From positions 33,996 to 97,995 of the forward strand of contig JAQBQL010000174.1 in assembly GCA_028287035.1 (NCBI GenBank): a stretch of DNA of 64,000 bases, given 5' to 3'. The notes below the pieces were generated by a model. That model made no database searches and had not been told where the DNA came from. It worked only from the letters and a program-made list of their open reading frames with translations. The stretch comes from Labilithrix sp. Lineage in GTDB: Bacteria; Myxococcota; Polyangia; Polyangiales; Polyangiaceae. This document shows positions 36,600 to 46,503 of this stretch, piece after piece. How positions within the stretch are numbered: the stretch's first letter is position 1; every line of letters begins with the position of its first letter. A program made the position numbers and the translations under genes.

Positions 36600-37562
36600 A
36601 TGACCGACGGTCGACGCACGCTCTACCCGGACCTCGAACCGTTTCACGTCGGGCGCCTCAAGGTGTCCGACGTCCACGAGCTCTACTTCGAGGAGAGCGG
36701 CAACCCGAACGGCAAGCCGGTGGTCTTCCTGCACGGTGGTCCCGGCGGCGGGACCGAGCCGAAGCACCGGCGCTACTTCGATCCTTCCGTCTACCGGATC
36801 GTGCTCTTCGATCAGCGCGGCTGCGGACGGAGCACGCCCTTCGCGTCGATCGACGAGAACACGACGTGGGACCTCGTCGCCGACATCGAGACGCTCCGCA
36901 AGGAGCTCGGCATCCAGAAGTGGCAGGTCTTCGGCGGCTCCTGGGGCTCGACGCTCGCCCTCGCCTACGCCGAGACGCACCCCGAGCGCGTCACCGAGCT
37001 CGTGCTCCGCGGCATCTTCATGCTGCGCGAGCCGGAGCTCCGCTGGTTCTACCAGGAAGGCGCGAGCTTCATCTATCCCGACGCCTGGGAGCCCTTCTGG
37101 AACCACATCCCGGAGGCCGAGCGCGGCGACATGCTGCGTGCATACTACAAGCGTCTCGTCGATCCCGATCCGCGCGTCCGTAGCGCGGCGGCGAAGGTGT
37201 GGAGCGTCTGGGAGGGGAGCACGAGCTGCCTCGTCCCCAACACCGACCTCATCGCGCGCACCGGGGGCGACGACTTCTCGCTCGCCTTCGCCCGCATCGA
37301 ATGCCACTACTTCGTGAACGACGGCTGGCTCACCGGCGGCCGCGAGCTGCTCGCTCCGGCCAACGTCGCGAAGCTGCGCAACATCCCGGGCGTCATCGTG
37401 CAGGGCCGCTACGACGTCGTGTGTCCGGCGAAGAGCGCGTGGGACCTCCATCGCGCCTGGCCCGAGGCGACGCTCAAGATGGTGCCCGACGCCGGCCATG
37501 CTGCGAGCGAGCCGGGCATCGTCCACGAGCTGGTCAGCGCGACCGATCGCTTCCGGAGCTAG
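36600..37562 (+). CDS. pip: Prolyl iminopeptidase (alpha/beta hydrolase, S33)
   Basis: A 320-residue protein, the usual length of the family. Signature sequences are VVFLHGGPGGG near 42-51 (oxyanion loop), DQRGCGRS at 71-78 and the nucleophile elbow GGSWGS with Ser114. Asp272 (GRYDVVCP) and His300 (DAGH) complete the triad. It removes N-terminal proline from peptides in the cytoplasm. A clear AAGGAG lies five bases before ATG 36600, so this is an SD-led gene, 40 bases after the dehydrogenase. It converges with the M15-like lipoprotein. Confidence 0.95.
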   Translation: MTDGRRTLYPDLEPFHVGRLKVSDVHELYFEESGNPNGKPVVFLHGGPGGGTEPKHRRYFDPSVYRIVLFDQRGCGRSTPFASIDENTTWDLVADIETLRKELGIQKWQVFGGSWGSTLALAYAETHPERVTELVLRGIFMLREPELRWFYQEGASFIYPDAWEPFWNHIPEAERGDMLRAYYKRLVDPDPRVRSAAAKVWSVWEGSTSCLVPNTDLIARTGGDDFSLAFARIECHYFVNDGWLTGGRELLAPANVAKLRNIPGVIVQGRYDVVCPAKSAWDLHRAWPEATLKMVPDAGHAASEPGIVHELVSATDRFRS

Positions 37563-37569
37563 CCTCCGC

Positions 37570-38451
37570 TCAGCTCGTCGCCGGGTTCTTCGTCAGGAAC
37601 CGGGTCCACAGCGAGTCGCGCCAGCACTGCGTCCACGTCTTGAACGTGTACGTGGTGTGGCTCCGGAGGGCGTTCCGGTTGACGTGCCAGTCGCGGATCT
37701 GGCTGCGCAGGCTCGCCTTCATGGCGGCGCCCACCCACACGACGTGGACGTGCCGGGCCTCGCTCGCCGGCCAGCCGTCGTGCCCGGGCTTCCGGTAGTA
37801 GGGCGCGAAGCCCACGCTCGTGAGCTGATCGAGGAACGCGGAGACCTCGGCGTCGGTCATCCCGAGGACGCTGAGATCGGTGGCGGCCGAGTAGGGGCGA
37901 CCGCCGGCAACGCCGTCCTGGGCGTGGGTGCCGGAGGACGCGGCGGCGTTCCCGATCGTCTGCGTGATGCGTCCCGCCGTGACCTTCAGGTACGCGAGCG
38001 CGTTCGAGGCGTCGGGGTGCAGGCCGTACTTCAGGTACGGCGCGGAGGGCACCGCGGTGATGGCGCAGCTCCCCGGGGCCGGGGCGCACGCGTCGTTCTG
38101 CCCGGCATTGACGGAGCAGCCCGCGGCGCACTTCTCGACCACGGTGGGCGCGCCCGGACCCTCGCAGCGATAGAGCGTCTTCGAGCTCCCGGTCACCTTG
38201 TCGCCGCCGCAGTACAGGCCGCCCGGCACGCAGTCGCCGCCGCTCGGCTCGACCTCGGCGGGGTCCGGCTCGCCGACCGCCTCGCCCGCCGGCGGCAGAC
38301 CAGGCAGCGGCTCGTGCTCGGCGTCGGGTCCCTCGGGCGCGAGGCCGAGGTCATCGTCGTCCTCGGTGTCGTCCGGAGGCGGCGAGCAGGCGGCGAGCGC
38401 GGTGACGAGCGCGGCGGAGACGAAGACGGAGGCGAGGCTCGCGAGGCGCAT
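37570..38451 (-). CDS. Lipoprotein with M15-like peptidase domain
   Basis: A 293-residue protein from ATG 38451; a longer in-frame start at 38526 would hide the signal peptide. The lipobox is ALAAC (Cys22), followed by an acidic Pro-rich linker with several Cys pairs (about 73-130). The C-terminal domain has His176 (GTHAQDG), Asp192 (YSAATDL) and a His-x-His pair at 234/236 (ARHVHVVW). That order of zinc ligands resembles M15 peptidases (D-Ala-D-Ala carboxypeptidases and endolysins), although spacing between the first His and Asp is longer than usual. Peptidoglycan is the likely substrate, by inference. Confidence 0.6.
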   Translation of the reverse strand: MRLASLASVFVSAALVTALAACSPPPDDTEDDDDLGLAPEGPDAEHEPLPGLPPAGEAVGEPDPAEVEPSGGDCVPGGLYCGGDKVTGSSKTLYRCEGPGAPTVVEKCAAGCSVNAGQNDACAPAPGSCAITAVPSAPYLKYGLHPDASNALAYLKVTAGRITQTIGNAAASSGTHAQDGVAGGRPYSAATDLSVLGMTDAEVSAFLDQLTSVGFAPYYRKPGHDGWPASEARHVHVVWVGAAMKASLRSQIRDWHVNRNALRSHTTYTFKTWTQCWRDSLWTRFLTKNPATS

Positions 38452-38707
38452 GCCTCGGCTGGAGCACGGCGCGTGCCCGCTTTCTCGCAGCAATCCGGCG
38501 CTTTCGCGACGTCGTAGCCCGCGCATCTAGCGGCTCCGAGGCGTCGCTCGCGCGGCTTCCGAGCCGCTCGCGCATTCCGCCGGCGCCGTCATGTTCCGCG
38601 GCGCGTCCTCGAGGTGCGAGCCTCTCCGGCGCGCCGGCCAGAAAGCCCGCGGCGGGTGCCGCTTCTTCCCTTCGCGGCGCTCACGCGGTAAACGCACGCC
38701 CGAGCCA

Positions 38708-40399
38708 ATGTCCGAAGCCACGCCCCCGCAGGCCCCCGCCGGATCGTCCAACGAGCAGGCGCTCATCGACGTCCGCCGCGGCAAGGCCGCTCGTCTCCGC
38801 GCCCGGAACGAGAACCCGTTCGCCAACGACGTCGTCCCGCGCTCCGGCGGCAGGACCGTGGATCTCGCCGAGCTGCGCACGCTCGCCGCCAGCGGCAAGG
38901 ACGCCGCCGGCAAGTTCGCCGAGGACAAGGTCAAGGCCGCGACCGCCGGACAGACGTTCCACGTGCGCGGGCGCGTCATCGCGTTCCGCTCGACGGGCGG
39001 CCTCTCGTTCCTCCGCCTCCGCGACCGCACCGGCGAGCTGCAGCTGCTGGTCTCGGAGGCGATCATCGGCGCCGGGTACGCGGCCCTCGACGACCTCGAC
39101 ATCGGTGACATCGTCGAGGCCGAGGGCACCCTCACCGCCTCCAAGCGCGGCGAGCTCTCGATCGAGCCGTCACGCGTGCGCATGCTGACGAAGTCCCTGC
39201 GGCCGCCGCCCGAGAAGTGGCACGGCCTCACCGACACCGAGACGCGCTATCGCCAGCGCTACGTCGACCTCGTCGCCAACCCGGGCGTCGCCGACGTGTT
39301 CCGCGCGCGCAGCTACATCGTCCGCGCGACGCGCAAGCTCCTCGACGACCAGGGCTTCCTCGAGGTCGAGACGCCGACGCTTGCGCCGCTCGTCGGCGGC
39401 GCCGTCGCCCGCCCGTTCGAGACGCACCACAACGCGCTCGACATGCACCTCTTCATGCGGATCGCGCCGGAGCTGTACCTGAAGCGCCTCCTCGTGGGCG
39501 GCCTCGATCGCGTGTACGAGATCGGCCGCTCGTACCGCAACGAGGGCATCTCGACCCGCCACAATCCCGAGTTCACGATGCTCGAGTACTACTGGGCGTA
39601 CGTGACATACGACCACCTCCTCGACTTCACGGAGACGATGCTGCGCGGCATCGACGCCGAGCTCGCACGCGTGATGCCCGAGGCGCAGGCGAAGTGGAAG
39701 GCCGAGCGCCCGTTCACGATCGACGAGCCGTTCGCGCGCGTGCCGATGGGAAAGGCCGTCGAGGACGCCGCGCGGAAGACGCAGATCGGCGCGTGGGCCT
39801 CGGCCATGGAGGGCAAGGGCGCCGCCGGCCTCCTCGCGCTCCTCGGCTCGGACTTCGGCGAGCACATCAAGGAGTGGGCGAAGTCTTCGCCGCGCGCGAA
39901 GGGCCTCGACTGGGGCAACTTCCGCAAGGGCTGGATGAAGTGCGAGAACGACGGTGAGCGCCTGTTCGCCGCGTACGAGTACCTGTCGGAGCCGTTCCTC
40001 GTCGAGGACTACAAGTCGGCGGACGGCACGCGCACGCTGCCCGTCTTCATCATCGATTACCCGTTCGAGACCTCTCCCCTCGCGCGCCGGAATGACGCGA
40101 ACCCGGGGCTGGTTGACCGCTTCGAGCTGTTCATCCACGGCCGCGAGCTCTGCAACGCGTTCAGCGAGCTCAACGACCCGGACGATCAGGCCGACCGCTT
40201 CCGCGAACAGGTGCGGAAGAAGGCGGGCGGCGCCGAGGAGACCATGGATTACGACGAGGACTACGTGCGCGCGCTCGAGTACGGCATGCCCCCGGCGGCC
40301 GGCTTCGGCATGGGCATCGACCGCCTGACGATGATGCTCACCAACGCCGCGTCGATCCGCGACGTCATCCTCTTCCCGCTCCTGCGGCCCGAGACCTGA
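38708..40399 (+). CDS. lysS: Lysyl-tRNA synthetase, class II
   Basis: A 563-residue protein from ATG 38708. The N-terminal OB-fold anticodon domain is at about 75-180 (VRGRVIAFRSTGGLSFLRLRD). The class II catalytic core shows motif 1 near RARSYIVRATRKLLDDQGFLEVETP, motif 2 (YRNEGISTRHNPEFTMLE) and motif 3 (GFGMGIDRLTMML). It charges tRNA-Lys. An extra insertion of about 80 residues (TQIGAWASAMEGKGAAG to GWMKCENDGERL) lies between motifs 2 and 3. It probably leads the operon with the LolC/E-type and LolD genes, since the next start is only five bases away. Confidence 0.95.
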   Translation: MSEATPPQAPAGSSNEQALIDVRRGKAARLRARNENPFANDVVPRSGGRTVDLAELRTLAASGKDAAGKFAEDKVKAATAGQTFHVRGRVIAFRSTGGLSFLRLRDRTGELQLLVSEAIIGAGYAALDDLDIGDIVEAEGTLTASKRGELSIEPSRVRMLTKSLRPPPEKWHGLTDTETRYRQRYVDLVANPGVADVFRARSYIVRATRKLLDDQGFLEVETPTLAPLVGGAVARPFETHHNALDMHLFMRIAPELYLKRLLVGGLDRVYEIGRSYRNEGISTRHNPEFTMLEYYWAYVTYDHLLDFTETMLRGIDAELARVMPEAQAKWKAERPFTIDEPFARVPMGKAVEDAARKTQIGAWASAMEGKGAAGLLALLGSDFGEHIKEWAKSSPRAKGLDWGNFRKGWMKCENDGERLFAAYEYLSEPFLVEDYKSADGTRTLPVFIIDYPFETSPLARRNDANPGLVDRFELFIHGRELCNAFSELNDPDDQADRFREQVRKKAGGAEETMDYDEDYVRALEYGMPPAAGFGMGIDRLTMMLTNAASIRDVILFPLLRPET

Positions 40400-40404
40400 G
40401 GGCG

Positions 40405-42933
40405 ATGCGATCGCTGAGGATCGTCGCTGGCCTGCTCCTCCTCGCCGGCGGGGTCGCCGCCGAGTACGGCAGGGCCCCGTTCGGCCTCGAGGGCTGGGCC
40501 GCCGGCGGCGCCTCGGCGGGCGGGATGATCCTCATCGTGCTGGGGGTGCTCCTCGTGCTGTCGGGCCTGAACCGGGTCGAGCGACCCGCCTTCGATCCGC
40601 AGCCGCTCCTCGCCGATCGTCCGTGGTCGAACAGCGAGGAGCCCTGGTCGGTGGGCGAGGCGCTCGGGATGGCCACGTGGGTCTTCCGCAAGGCGGGCGG
40701 CAAGCTGGCGCTCCTCATGCTGCCGGTGCCGATCGCGGCCGCGCTCGCGGCGGCAGGAGCCACCGTGGCCATCGTCCTCGCGATGGGCGCCGGCGCCGCG
40801 CGCGGCGCTCCGACGACGTTCCTGGGCTCCGGGACCACCGCGCCTGCCCCTTCGGCTCCATGGTGGATGAACGTGCTCGCCGGCCTCGGCGCGCAGCTCG
40901 TCACGGCGGTCGTGCTCTCGGTGGTCGCGGGGCCGATCATCAAGATCGTGCTCGCGGCGCTGCGCAAGGAGACCGTGGGGCTCGCCGACGGGTTCCCCGC
41001 CTTCCGCTACGCGCCGCGGCTCATCGGGTTCGGGTTGCCGTTCGCAATCGGCTGGGTCCTGACGTCGCCGCTCCTCACGCTGCCGGTCCTCCCGTTCGTG
41101 TTCACGCCGTACTTCATCGTCGACCAGGACCTCGGCCTGGTGGCGGCGCTGCGCAAGTCGTGGCGCACCGGCACGCACCACTTCGGCAAGGTGTGGCTCC
41201 TCTTCTTCGCGTTCCTCCCGCTCCGCCTCATCGGCGAGCTCACGTGGTTCGGCGTCGTCGTGTCGACGCCCATGGTCATCACCGCGATCGGCTACGGCTA
41301 CCTCCGCATGACCGGGCGGCTCGGCATCCCGTACTTCCCGCCCGACGCGGGAAGCCGCTTCACGCGCGGCTTCCTGCGCGCCTCGCTGCTGCTCATCACC
41401 GCGGTGTTCGCCGGGCTCGTCTTCTACGTGATGCACCTGCCGCACATGCGCGGCTCCGCGTTCAACGTGCTCGAGGCGGCGCTCCGCGCGACCACCATCG
41501 TCACGCAGATCATCGTGGTCGTGCTGATGCTCGCCCTCATCCTGCCGTACGTGCTCGACCAGATGGAGGGCCGGCGCTTCACGACCTTCGTCGCGGCGCG
41601 CCACGTCCGCGCGCAGAAGAGCGGGTTTCTCACCGTCATCAGCCTGCTGTCGATCTGCGGCGTCGCCATCTCCTCGTGCGCCCTCTCGAGCGTGGTCAGC
41701 GTGATGGGCGGCTTCAGCCAGGATCTGCGCCGCAAGATCCTGGGCAGCGGCGCGCACGTCGTCGTCGACACCACCGCCGGCACCTCGTTCGAGGACTACG
41801 AGGACGCGCTCGCCCGCATCCGCAAGATCCAGGGCGTCGTCGGGGCAACCCCCGTGGTCCACGGCGAGGTCATGGCGTCGAGCGCCTCGAACCTCGCCGG
41901 CGTCGTGGTGACCGGCATCGAGCCGAGCAGCATCCACAGCGTCATCGACCTCGCCCAGAACGTCGAGGTCGGCAAGGTCGAGTACCTCGAGCACCCCGAG
42001 CTGCTCATGCGCCTTCCCCCGACGGAAGTCATCGGCCTCGGTCCGGGCGGCGAGCACTACTACAAGGGGGCCGAGCTGCCGGGCATGACCGAGGACATCG
42101 ATCCCTCGGTGCGCGCCGTCCTGCTACCGACGAAGGCCGATCGCCCGGGCATCATCCTGGGCCGCGAGCTCGCGAAGACGCTCCACGTGTACGTGGGCGA
42201 CGAGATGACCCTCGTGTCGCCGCTCGGCGATCTCGGCCCGATGGGCATCATGCCCCGCACGAAGAAGTTCCGCGTCGCCGCCATCTTCTACAGCGGCATG
42301 TACGAGTACGACGCGACCTTCGTTTACACGATGATGGACGTGGCGCAGGACTACTTCCAGACCGGCGGGAAGGTGAGCGCGCTGGAGGTGAAGGTCGACG
42401 ATGCGGAGCGGGTCGAGCGCATCACGCCCCAGGTCACCGCCGCGGTGGCGCGGGACGATCTCCGCGTGCGTGACTGGCGCGAGATCAACAAGAACCTCTT
42501 CAGCGCGCTCAAGCTGGAACGCTTCGCGACCTTCATCATCCTGTCGCTCGCGATCCTCGTCGCGAGCTTCTGCATCATCTGCACCCTCCTCCTCATGGTC
42601 ACCGAGAAGGGCAAGGAGATCGCGATCCTGAAGGCGATCGGCGCGACCGACGGATCGATCCTCCGCACCTTCATGATCGAGGGCATCATCATCGGCGGCA
42701 TCGGGATGATCTTCGGTGTCGTCACGAGCCTCGCCTTCGCCACCGGCGTCGAGTGGTACGAGCTGAAGCTCGATCCCGACGTCTATTACATCGACAAGCT
42801 GCCGATCAGCGTGGGCGCCCTCGACTTCCTCGCGGTCGCTGCCGCGGCCCTCACGATCTGCGCGATTTCCACGCTGTACCCGGCCTACGCAGCCTCGAAG
42901 CTGCGCCCCGTGGACGGCCTCCGAGATGGATGA
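40405..42933 (+). CDS. LolC/LolE-type lipoprotein-release permease fused to an N-terminal membrane domain
   Basis: An 842-residue protein. From about residue 387 (MEGRRFTTFVAARHVRAQKS) it is a standard LolC/E permease: first helix VISLLSICGVAISSCALSSVVSVM, a large periplasmic MacB-PCD-type domain, and three C-terminal helices of the FtsX domain (LAILVASFCIICTLLLMVTEKGKEIAILKAIGA). The first 386 residues form an unrelated domain with about eight hydrophobic segments, including ATTIVTQIIVVVLMLALILPYVLDQ. No stop separates the parts; an ATG at 41563 could be an internal start. It would extract lipoproteins from the inner membrane with LolD. Confidence 0.88.
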   Translation: MRSLRIVAGLLLLAGGVAAEYGRAPFGLEGWAAGGASAGGMILIVLGVLLVLSGLNRVERPAFDPQPLLADRPWSNSEEPWSVGEALGMATWVFRKAGGKLALLMLPVPIAAALAAAGATVAIVLAMGAGAARGAPTTFLGSGTTAPAPSAPWWMNVLAGLGAQLVTAVVLSVVAGPIIKIVLAALRKETVGLADGFPAFRYAPRLIGFGLPFAIGWVLTSPLLTLPVLPFVFTPYFIVDQDLGLVAALRKSWRTGTHHFGKVWLLFFAFLPLRLIGELTWFGVVVSTPMVITAIGYGYLRMTGRLGIPYFPPDAGSRFTRGFLRASLLLITAVFAGLVFYVMHLPHMRGSAFNVLEAALRATTIVTQIIVVVLMLALILPYVLDQMEGRRFTTFVAARHVRAQKSGFLTVISLLSICGVAISSCALSSVVSVMGGFSQDLRRKILGSGAHVVVDTTAGTSFEDYEDALARIRKIQGVVGATPVVHGEVMASSASNLAGVVVTGIEPSSIHSVIDLAQNVEVGKVEYLEHPELLMRLPPTEVIGLGPGGEHYYKGAELPGMTEDIDPSVRAVLLPTKADRPGIILGRELAKTLHVYVGDEMTLVSPLGDLGPMGIMPRTKKFRVAAIFYSGMYEYDATFVYTMMDVAQDYFQTGGKVSALEVKVDDAERVERITPQVTAAVARDDLRVRDWREINKNLFSALKLERFATFIILSLAILVASFCIICTLLLMVTEKGKEIAILKAIGATDGSILRTFMIEGIIIGGIGMIFGVVTSLAFATGVEWYELKLDPDVYYIDKLPISVGALDFLAVAAAALTICAISTLYPAYAASKLRPVDGLRDG

Positions 42934-43705
42934 AATGAGCACCGACAAGAAGCCGCTGGTCGTCGCGAAGGACGTCAAGAAGTCGTTCCAGCACATGGGA
43001 CGCACGCTCGAGGTCCTCCGCGGCATCGACCTCGTGATCGACGAAGGCGACATGGTCGGCGTCGTCGGTCAATCGGGCGCCGGCAAGTCGACGTTCCTCC
43101 ACTGCATCGGCACGCTCGACCTGGTGAGCACGGGCTCGCTGAGCCTCGACGGCGAGGAGGTGACGACCATGTCGAGCGCGCGGCTCGCGGCGCTCCGCAA
43201 CCGCACCATCGGCTTCGTCTTCCAGTTCCACCACCTCCTCCCCGAGTTCAACGCGCTCGAGAACGTGGTGATGCCCGGGATGATCCAGGGCCGTCCCGCG
43301 AAGGAGATGGACGAGCGCGCCAAGGCGCTCCTCGAGGAGGTCGGCCTGAAGGACCGCATGCTCCACCGGCCGGGCGAGCTGTCGGGCGGCGAGCAGCAGC
43401 GCGTCGCGCTCGCGCGCGCCCTGGTCCTCGAGCCGAAGCTGCTCCTCGCCGACGAGCCCACCGGAAACCTGGACTCGCGCACCAGCGAGGCGATGCACCA
43501 GCTCTTCTACAAGGTGAACGCGACGCGCGGGACGACCATCGTGATCGTCACGCACAACGCCGCGCTCGCCGCGGAGATGCCGCGCGTCGTCACGCTGCGC
43601 GACGGCCGCGTCGAGAAGGACGATCGCCGCGACGACGCCCGCAACTACCGCGAGCAGGCGCCGAAGACCGCCGAGCTCGCGGGCACCGGCAAGGTCTCGA
43701 CCTGA
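42926..43705 (+). CDS. lolD: LolD-type ABC transporter ATPase
   Basis: A 259-residue ATPase. Walker A is GQSGAGKS, the signature LSGGEQQR, Walker [11 protein letters not shown], and the H-loop VTHN. The Q-loop region ([21 protein letters not shown]) is LolD-like. ATG 42926 overlaps the permease stop by eight bases; ATG 42935, two bases after that stop, is an alternative. It powers lipoprotein release from the inner membrane with the upstream permease. The C-terminal 35 residues are a polar extension. It converges with the acyl-CoA dehydrogenase. Confidence 0.95.
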   Translation: MDEMSTDKKPLVVAKDVKKSFQHMGRTLEVLRGIDLVIDEGDMVGVVGQSGAGKSTFLHCIGTLDLVSTGSLSLDGEEVTTMSSARLAALRNRTIGFVFQFHHLLPEFNALENVVMPGMIQGRPAKEMDERAKALLEEVGLKDRMLHRPGELSGGEQQRVALARALVLEPKLLLADEPTGNLDSRTSEAMHQLFYKVNATRGTTIVIVTHNAALAAEMPRVVTLRDGRVEKDDRRDDARNYREQAPKTAELAGTGKVST

Positions 43706-43712
43706 CGACGTG

Positions 43713-45425
43713 TCACAGGATGTCGAGCGGGTAGCCGCCGTCGGTGCACGTCCGCTGCGCGATCGACTTCCGGAGCTCGTCGTCGTTCTCGTCCATGGCA
43801 GCGACGTTCTCTGCCATCCGCCGCTTGGCGCTCGTGGCGAACACCGAGGCGAGATCGATCTCGCGCCGTGAGCCCTCCTCGCCGCGCCGCTCGATCGCGC
43901 GCGAGGTTCGCGTGATGACCGCCGCGAGCGCGTAGAGGTCGATGGCGAGATCGGCCACCCGCTTCTGCGTGTACTGCATCTCCGCGATGTTGTCGCCGTG
44001 GCGGCGGAGCACCTTGTCGACGCCCTTCGCGAGATGCGCGGTGTACTCCTCGAAGAGCACCGCCTCGCGCGCGAGCATCGGGTGCGCCTTCGTCATCCGC
44101 TCGCGTCCGAGCGCGGTGCGCGCCTTCTTGATCGCGAAGTCGCTGAGGAGCCCGAAGCCCTTGATGGGCTCGCGCATCGCCTTCGAGACCTCCTGGATCT
44201 CGCGGCCCGGCCCCTGCATCCCCGACAGGGCGATGAAGCAGCGCAGGATCTCGTTCGTGCCCTCGTAGATCATCGGGATGCGCGCGTCGCGGAGGAGGCG
44301 CTCCCACGGCTGCGACCGCATGTACGAGAGCGCGCCGGCGATCTGCGAGGCCTCGTTGGCGACCCGCCACAGCGTCTCGGAGCCGAAGACCTTGCCGATC
44401 GCGCTCTCGATCGAGACGTCGGTCGTGCCCGCGTCGACGAGGCCGGTGGTGAGGTAGGTGAGGCTCTCGAGCGCGAAGATGTCCGCGCTCATCTGGGCGA
44501 TCTTGTCCCGCATCAGCCCGAACTCGGAGATGCTGCGGCCGAAGGCCTTCCGCTCGTTGACGCGGTCGATCGACATGCGGAGGAGGCGCTTCGCCTTGCC
44601 GATGCACGTCGCGGCGAGCGAGATGCGCGCGTGGCCGAGCACCGCGGTCGCCACCTTGAAGCCGCGGCCGACGTCGCCGAGCACCTGGTCGGCCGGGACG
44701 CGGACCTTGTCGAACACGAGGGCGGTGGTCGCTGCCGCGCGCACGCCGAGCTTCTCCTCGGCGGGGCCGCGCCGGACGCCGGGGCTACGCTCCACCAGAA
44801 AGGCCGTGAGCTTCGGCTTGGCGCCCTCGTCACGCGGCGACGTGCGGGCGAAGACCACGAAGAGATCCGCCTGGTCGCCGTTGGTGACCCAGGCCTTCTC
44901 GCCGGAGAGCACGTAGAGGTCGCCGTCCCGATCGGCCCGGGTCTGGATCGACGCGGCGTCGCTGCCCGCGCCCACCTCGGCGAGGGCGAACGCTCCGACG
45001 ACCTCGCCCGACGCGAGGCGCGGCATGAAGCGGCTCTTGAGCTCGTCCGGAGCGAAGAGCGTGAGCGCGGTCACGGCGAGCGACCCGTGGGCGGAGAGCA
45101 TCATCGCGAGGCTTCCGTCGACCGTCGCGACCTCCTGGAGGGCCCGGCAATAGCCGGTCATGTCGAGCCCCGCGCCGCCGTAGGCCTTCGGGACCGAGAG
45201 CCCGAAGAGCCCGAGCTCCTTCATCCCGGCCAGGATCTCCGGCGAAATCGCCTCTTCGCGGTCGAGGCGCGCCGAGTCGACGCTGCGGGCGGCGAAGCGA
45301 CGGATCCCGTCGAGCACGGCGTGGAGCTCGTCTGCCGCGGGTCGGCTCGGCTCGGGATACGGGAAGATGGCCTGCTCGGCGACCACCCCGCCGAACAGGC
45401 TCTTCATGAACGAGTCGTCAGTCAT
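43713..45425 (-). CDS. Long-form acyl-CoA dehydrogenase (VLCAD/ACAD9-like)
   Basis: A 570-residue flavoprotein. The core (about 30-410) has the family blocks LFGLSVPKAYGGAGLD, FALAEVGAGSDAASIQTRA, AWVTNGDQADLFVVFAR and the C-terminal helical domain with YEGTNEILRCF, where the Glu is the expected catalytic base. An additional 150-residue helical region follows, as in mitochondrial VLCAD and ACAD9, suggesting membrane association and long-chain substrates. It introduces the first double bond in beta-oxidation. A TACGTT box lies nine bases before ATG 45425. Confidence 0.92.
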   Translation of the reverse strand: MTDDSFMKSLFGGVVAEQAIFPYPEPSRPAADELHAVLDGIRRFAARSVDSARLDREEAISPEILAGMKELGLFGLSVPKAYGGAGLDMTGYCRALQEVATVDGSLAMMLSAHGSLAVTALTLFAPDELKSRFMPRLASGEVVGAFALAEVGAGSDAASIQTRADRDGDLYVLSGEKAWVTNGDQADLFVVFARTSPRDEGAKPKLTAFLVERSPGVRRGPAEEKLGVRAAATTALVFDKVRVPADQVLGDVGRGFKVATAVLGHARISLAATCIGKAKRLLRMSIDRVNERKAFGRSISEFGLMRDKIAQMSADIFALESLTYLTTGLVDAGTTDVSIESAIGKVFGSETLWRVANEASQIAGALSYMRSQPWERLLRDARIPMIYEGTNEILRCFIALSGMQGPGREIQEVSKAMREPIKGFGLLSDFAIKKARTALGRERMTKAHPMLAREAVLFEEYTAHLAKGVDKVLRRHGDNIAEMQYTQKRVADLAIDLYALAAVITRTSRAIERRGEEGSRREIDLASVFATSAKRRMAENVAAMDENDDELRKSIAQRTCTDGGYPLDIL

Positions 45426-45434
45426 CGACCTCGA

Positions 45435-45440
45435 AACGTA
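45435..45440 (-). promoter_or_regulatory. -10-like box TACGTT, 9 nt from ATG
   Basis: TACGTT on the minus strand nine bases before ATG 45425. It lies in the divergent region shared with folP. Confidence 0.4.
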
Positions 45441-45564
45441 CCAGGATGAATCCGGAGTGGGAAAAACAGCCCTCGCGAAGGCCCAGGAGGTTGCCCGTGG
45501 CGGTGGGTCTTGCTACGGCTGCAGAGGGTCTGCGGCCGCTGCGTCGCAGATCACGAGGTGTCGT

Positions 45565-46503
45565 GTGCCCACCCCTCCGAGCCGCCTGCAAACCTTCTCC
45601 GCCGTCCTGACCTCGAGCGCGCGCCGCCGCGGCGTCGCGATCATGGGCGTGTGCAACGTCACGCCGGATTCCTTCAGTGACGGCGGGCGTTTCCTGGGCC
45701 GTGAGGAGGCGAGGCAGCGGATCGACACGCTCATCGCCGAGGGCGCGGACATCGTCGACGTCGGTGGTGAGTCGACGCGCCCCGGGGCGGCGCCCGTCGA
45801 CGCGCGGGAGCAGCTCGCGCGCGTGCTCGACGTGGTCCGGTACGCGGCGGACCGCGGGGTCTGCGTGTCGATCGACACGACGAGCCCGGTGGTCGCCGCG
45901 GCCTGCCTCGATGCGGGCGCCCACGTGGTGAACGACGTGTCTCTCCTCTCCGATCCCGAGCTCGCGAGCGTCACCGCCGGCAGCGGCGCCGCGCTCGTCC
46001 TGTCGCACGCGCGCGCCCCGCAGGAGTCGATGAGCGGCTTCGGTGGCTGGCCGCTCTCCGCCTACGACGACGTGGTGGTGGACGTGCTCGCCGACTGGGA
46101 GCGTGCTGCGGCGGAGGCGACCCGCCGGGGCGTCGCGCGCGAGGCGCTCGTCATGGATCCCGGCCTCGGCTTCTCGAAGGCGTCGCGTCACAGCTTCGAG
46201 CTCCTGCGGCGCGCCGCCGAGCTCGTCGTGGCGGTGCCCGGCGTGCCGGTGCTCATCGGCGCGAGCCGCAAGTCGTTCCTCACGCTCCTCGAGCCGGCCG
46301 ACGCGAAGTCGGCACCGGTCGACCGGCTCGGCTCCTCGATCGCCGCCGCGGTGCACGCTGCGCGTTCGGGCGCGCGCATCGTCCGCGTGCACGACGTGCG
46401 CGCGACGCGGCAAGCCATCGACATGGACGTGGTCCTCGCGACGCCCCCCGGTCACGGGTACCCCGCAGGGGCGCGCGGCCTGGCCACGGGGGACGGGGGC
46501 TGA
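45565..46503 (+). CDS. folP: Dihydropteroate synthase
   Basis: A 312-residue TIM-barrel protein. GTG 45565 places the conserved first strand (AIMGVCNVTPDSFSDGG) about 25 residues in; the frame is open further upstream but that sequence is unlike the family. Other hallmarks are GADIVDVGGESTRPGA, VSIDTTSPVVA, VVNDVS, MDPGLGFSK, LIGASRKSFL and the final RVHDV. It condenses dihydropterin pyrophosphate with p-aminobenzoate in folate synthesis and is the sulfonamide target. Its TGA shares a base with the cdaA ATG (TGATG), so they are translationally coupled. Confidence 0.95.
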   Translation: MPTPPSRLQTFSAVLTSSARRRGVAIMGVCNVTPDSFSDGGRFLGREEARQRIDTLIAEGADIVDVGGESTRPGAAPVDAREQLARVLDVVRYAADRGVCVSIDTTSPVVAAACLDAGAHVVNDVSLLSDPELASVTAGSGAALVLSHARAPQESMSGFGGWPLSAYDDVVVDVLADWERAAAEATRRGVAREALVMDPGLGFSKASRHSFELLRRAAELVVAVPGVPVLIGASRKSFLTLLEPADAKSAPVDRLGSSIAAAVHAARSGARIVRVHDVRATRQAIDMDVVLATPPGHGYPAGARGLATGDGG

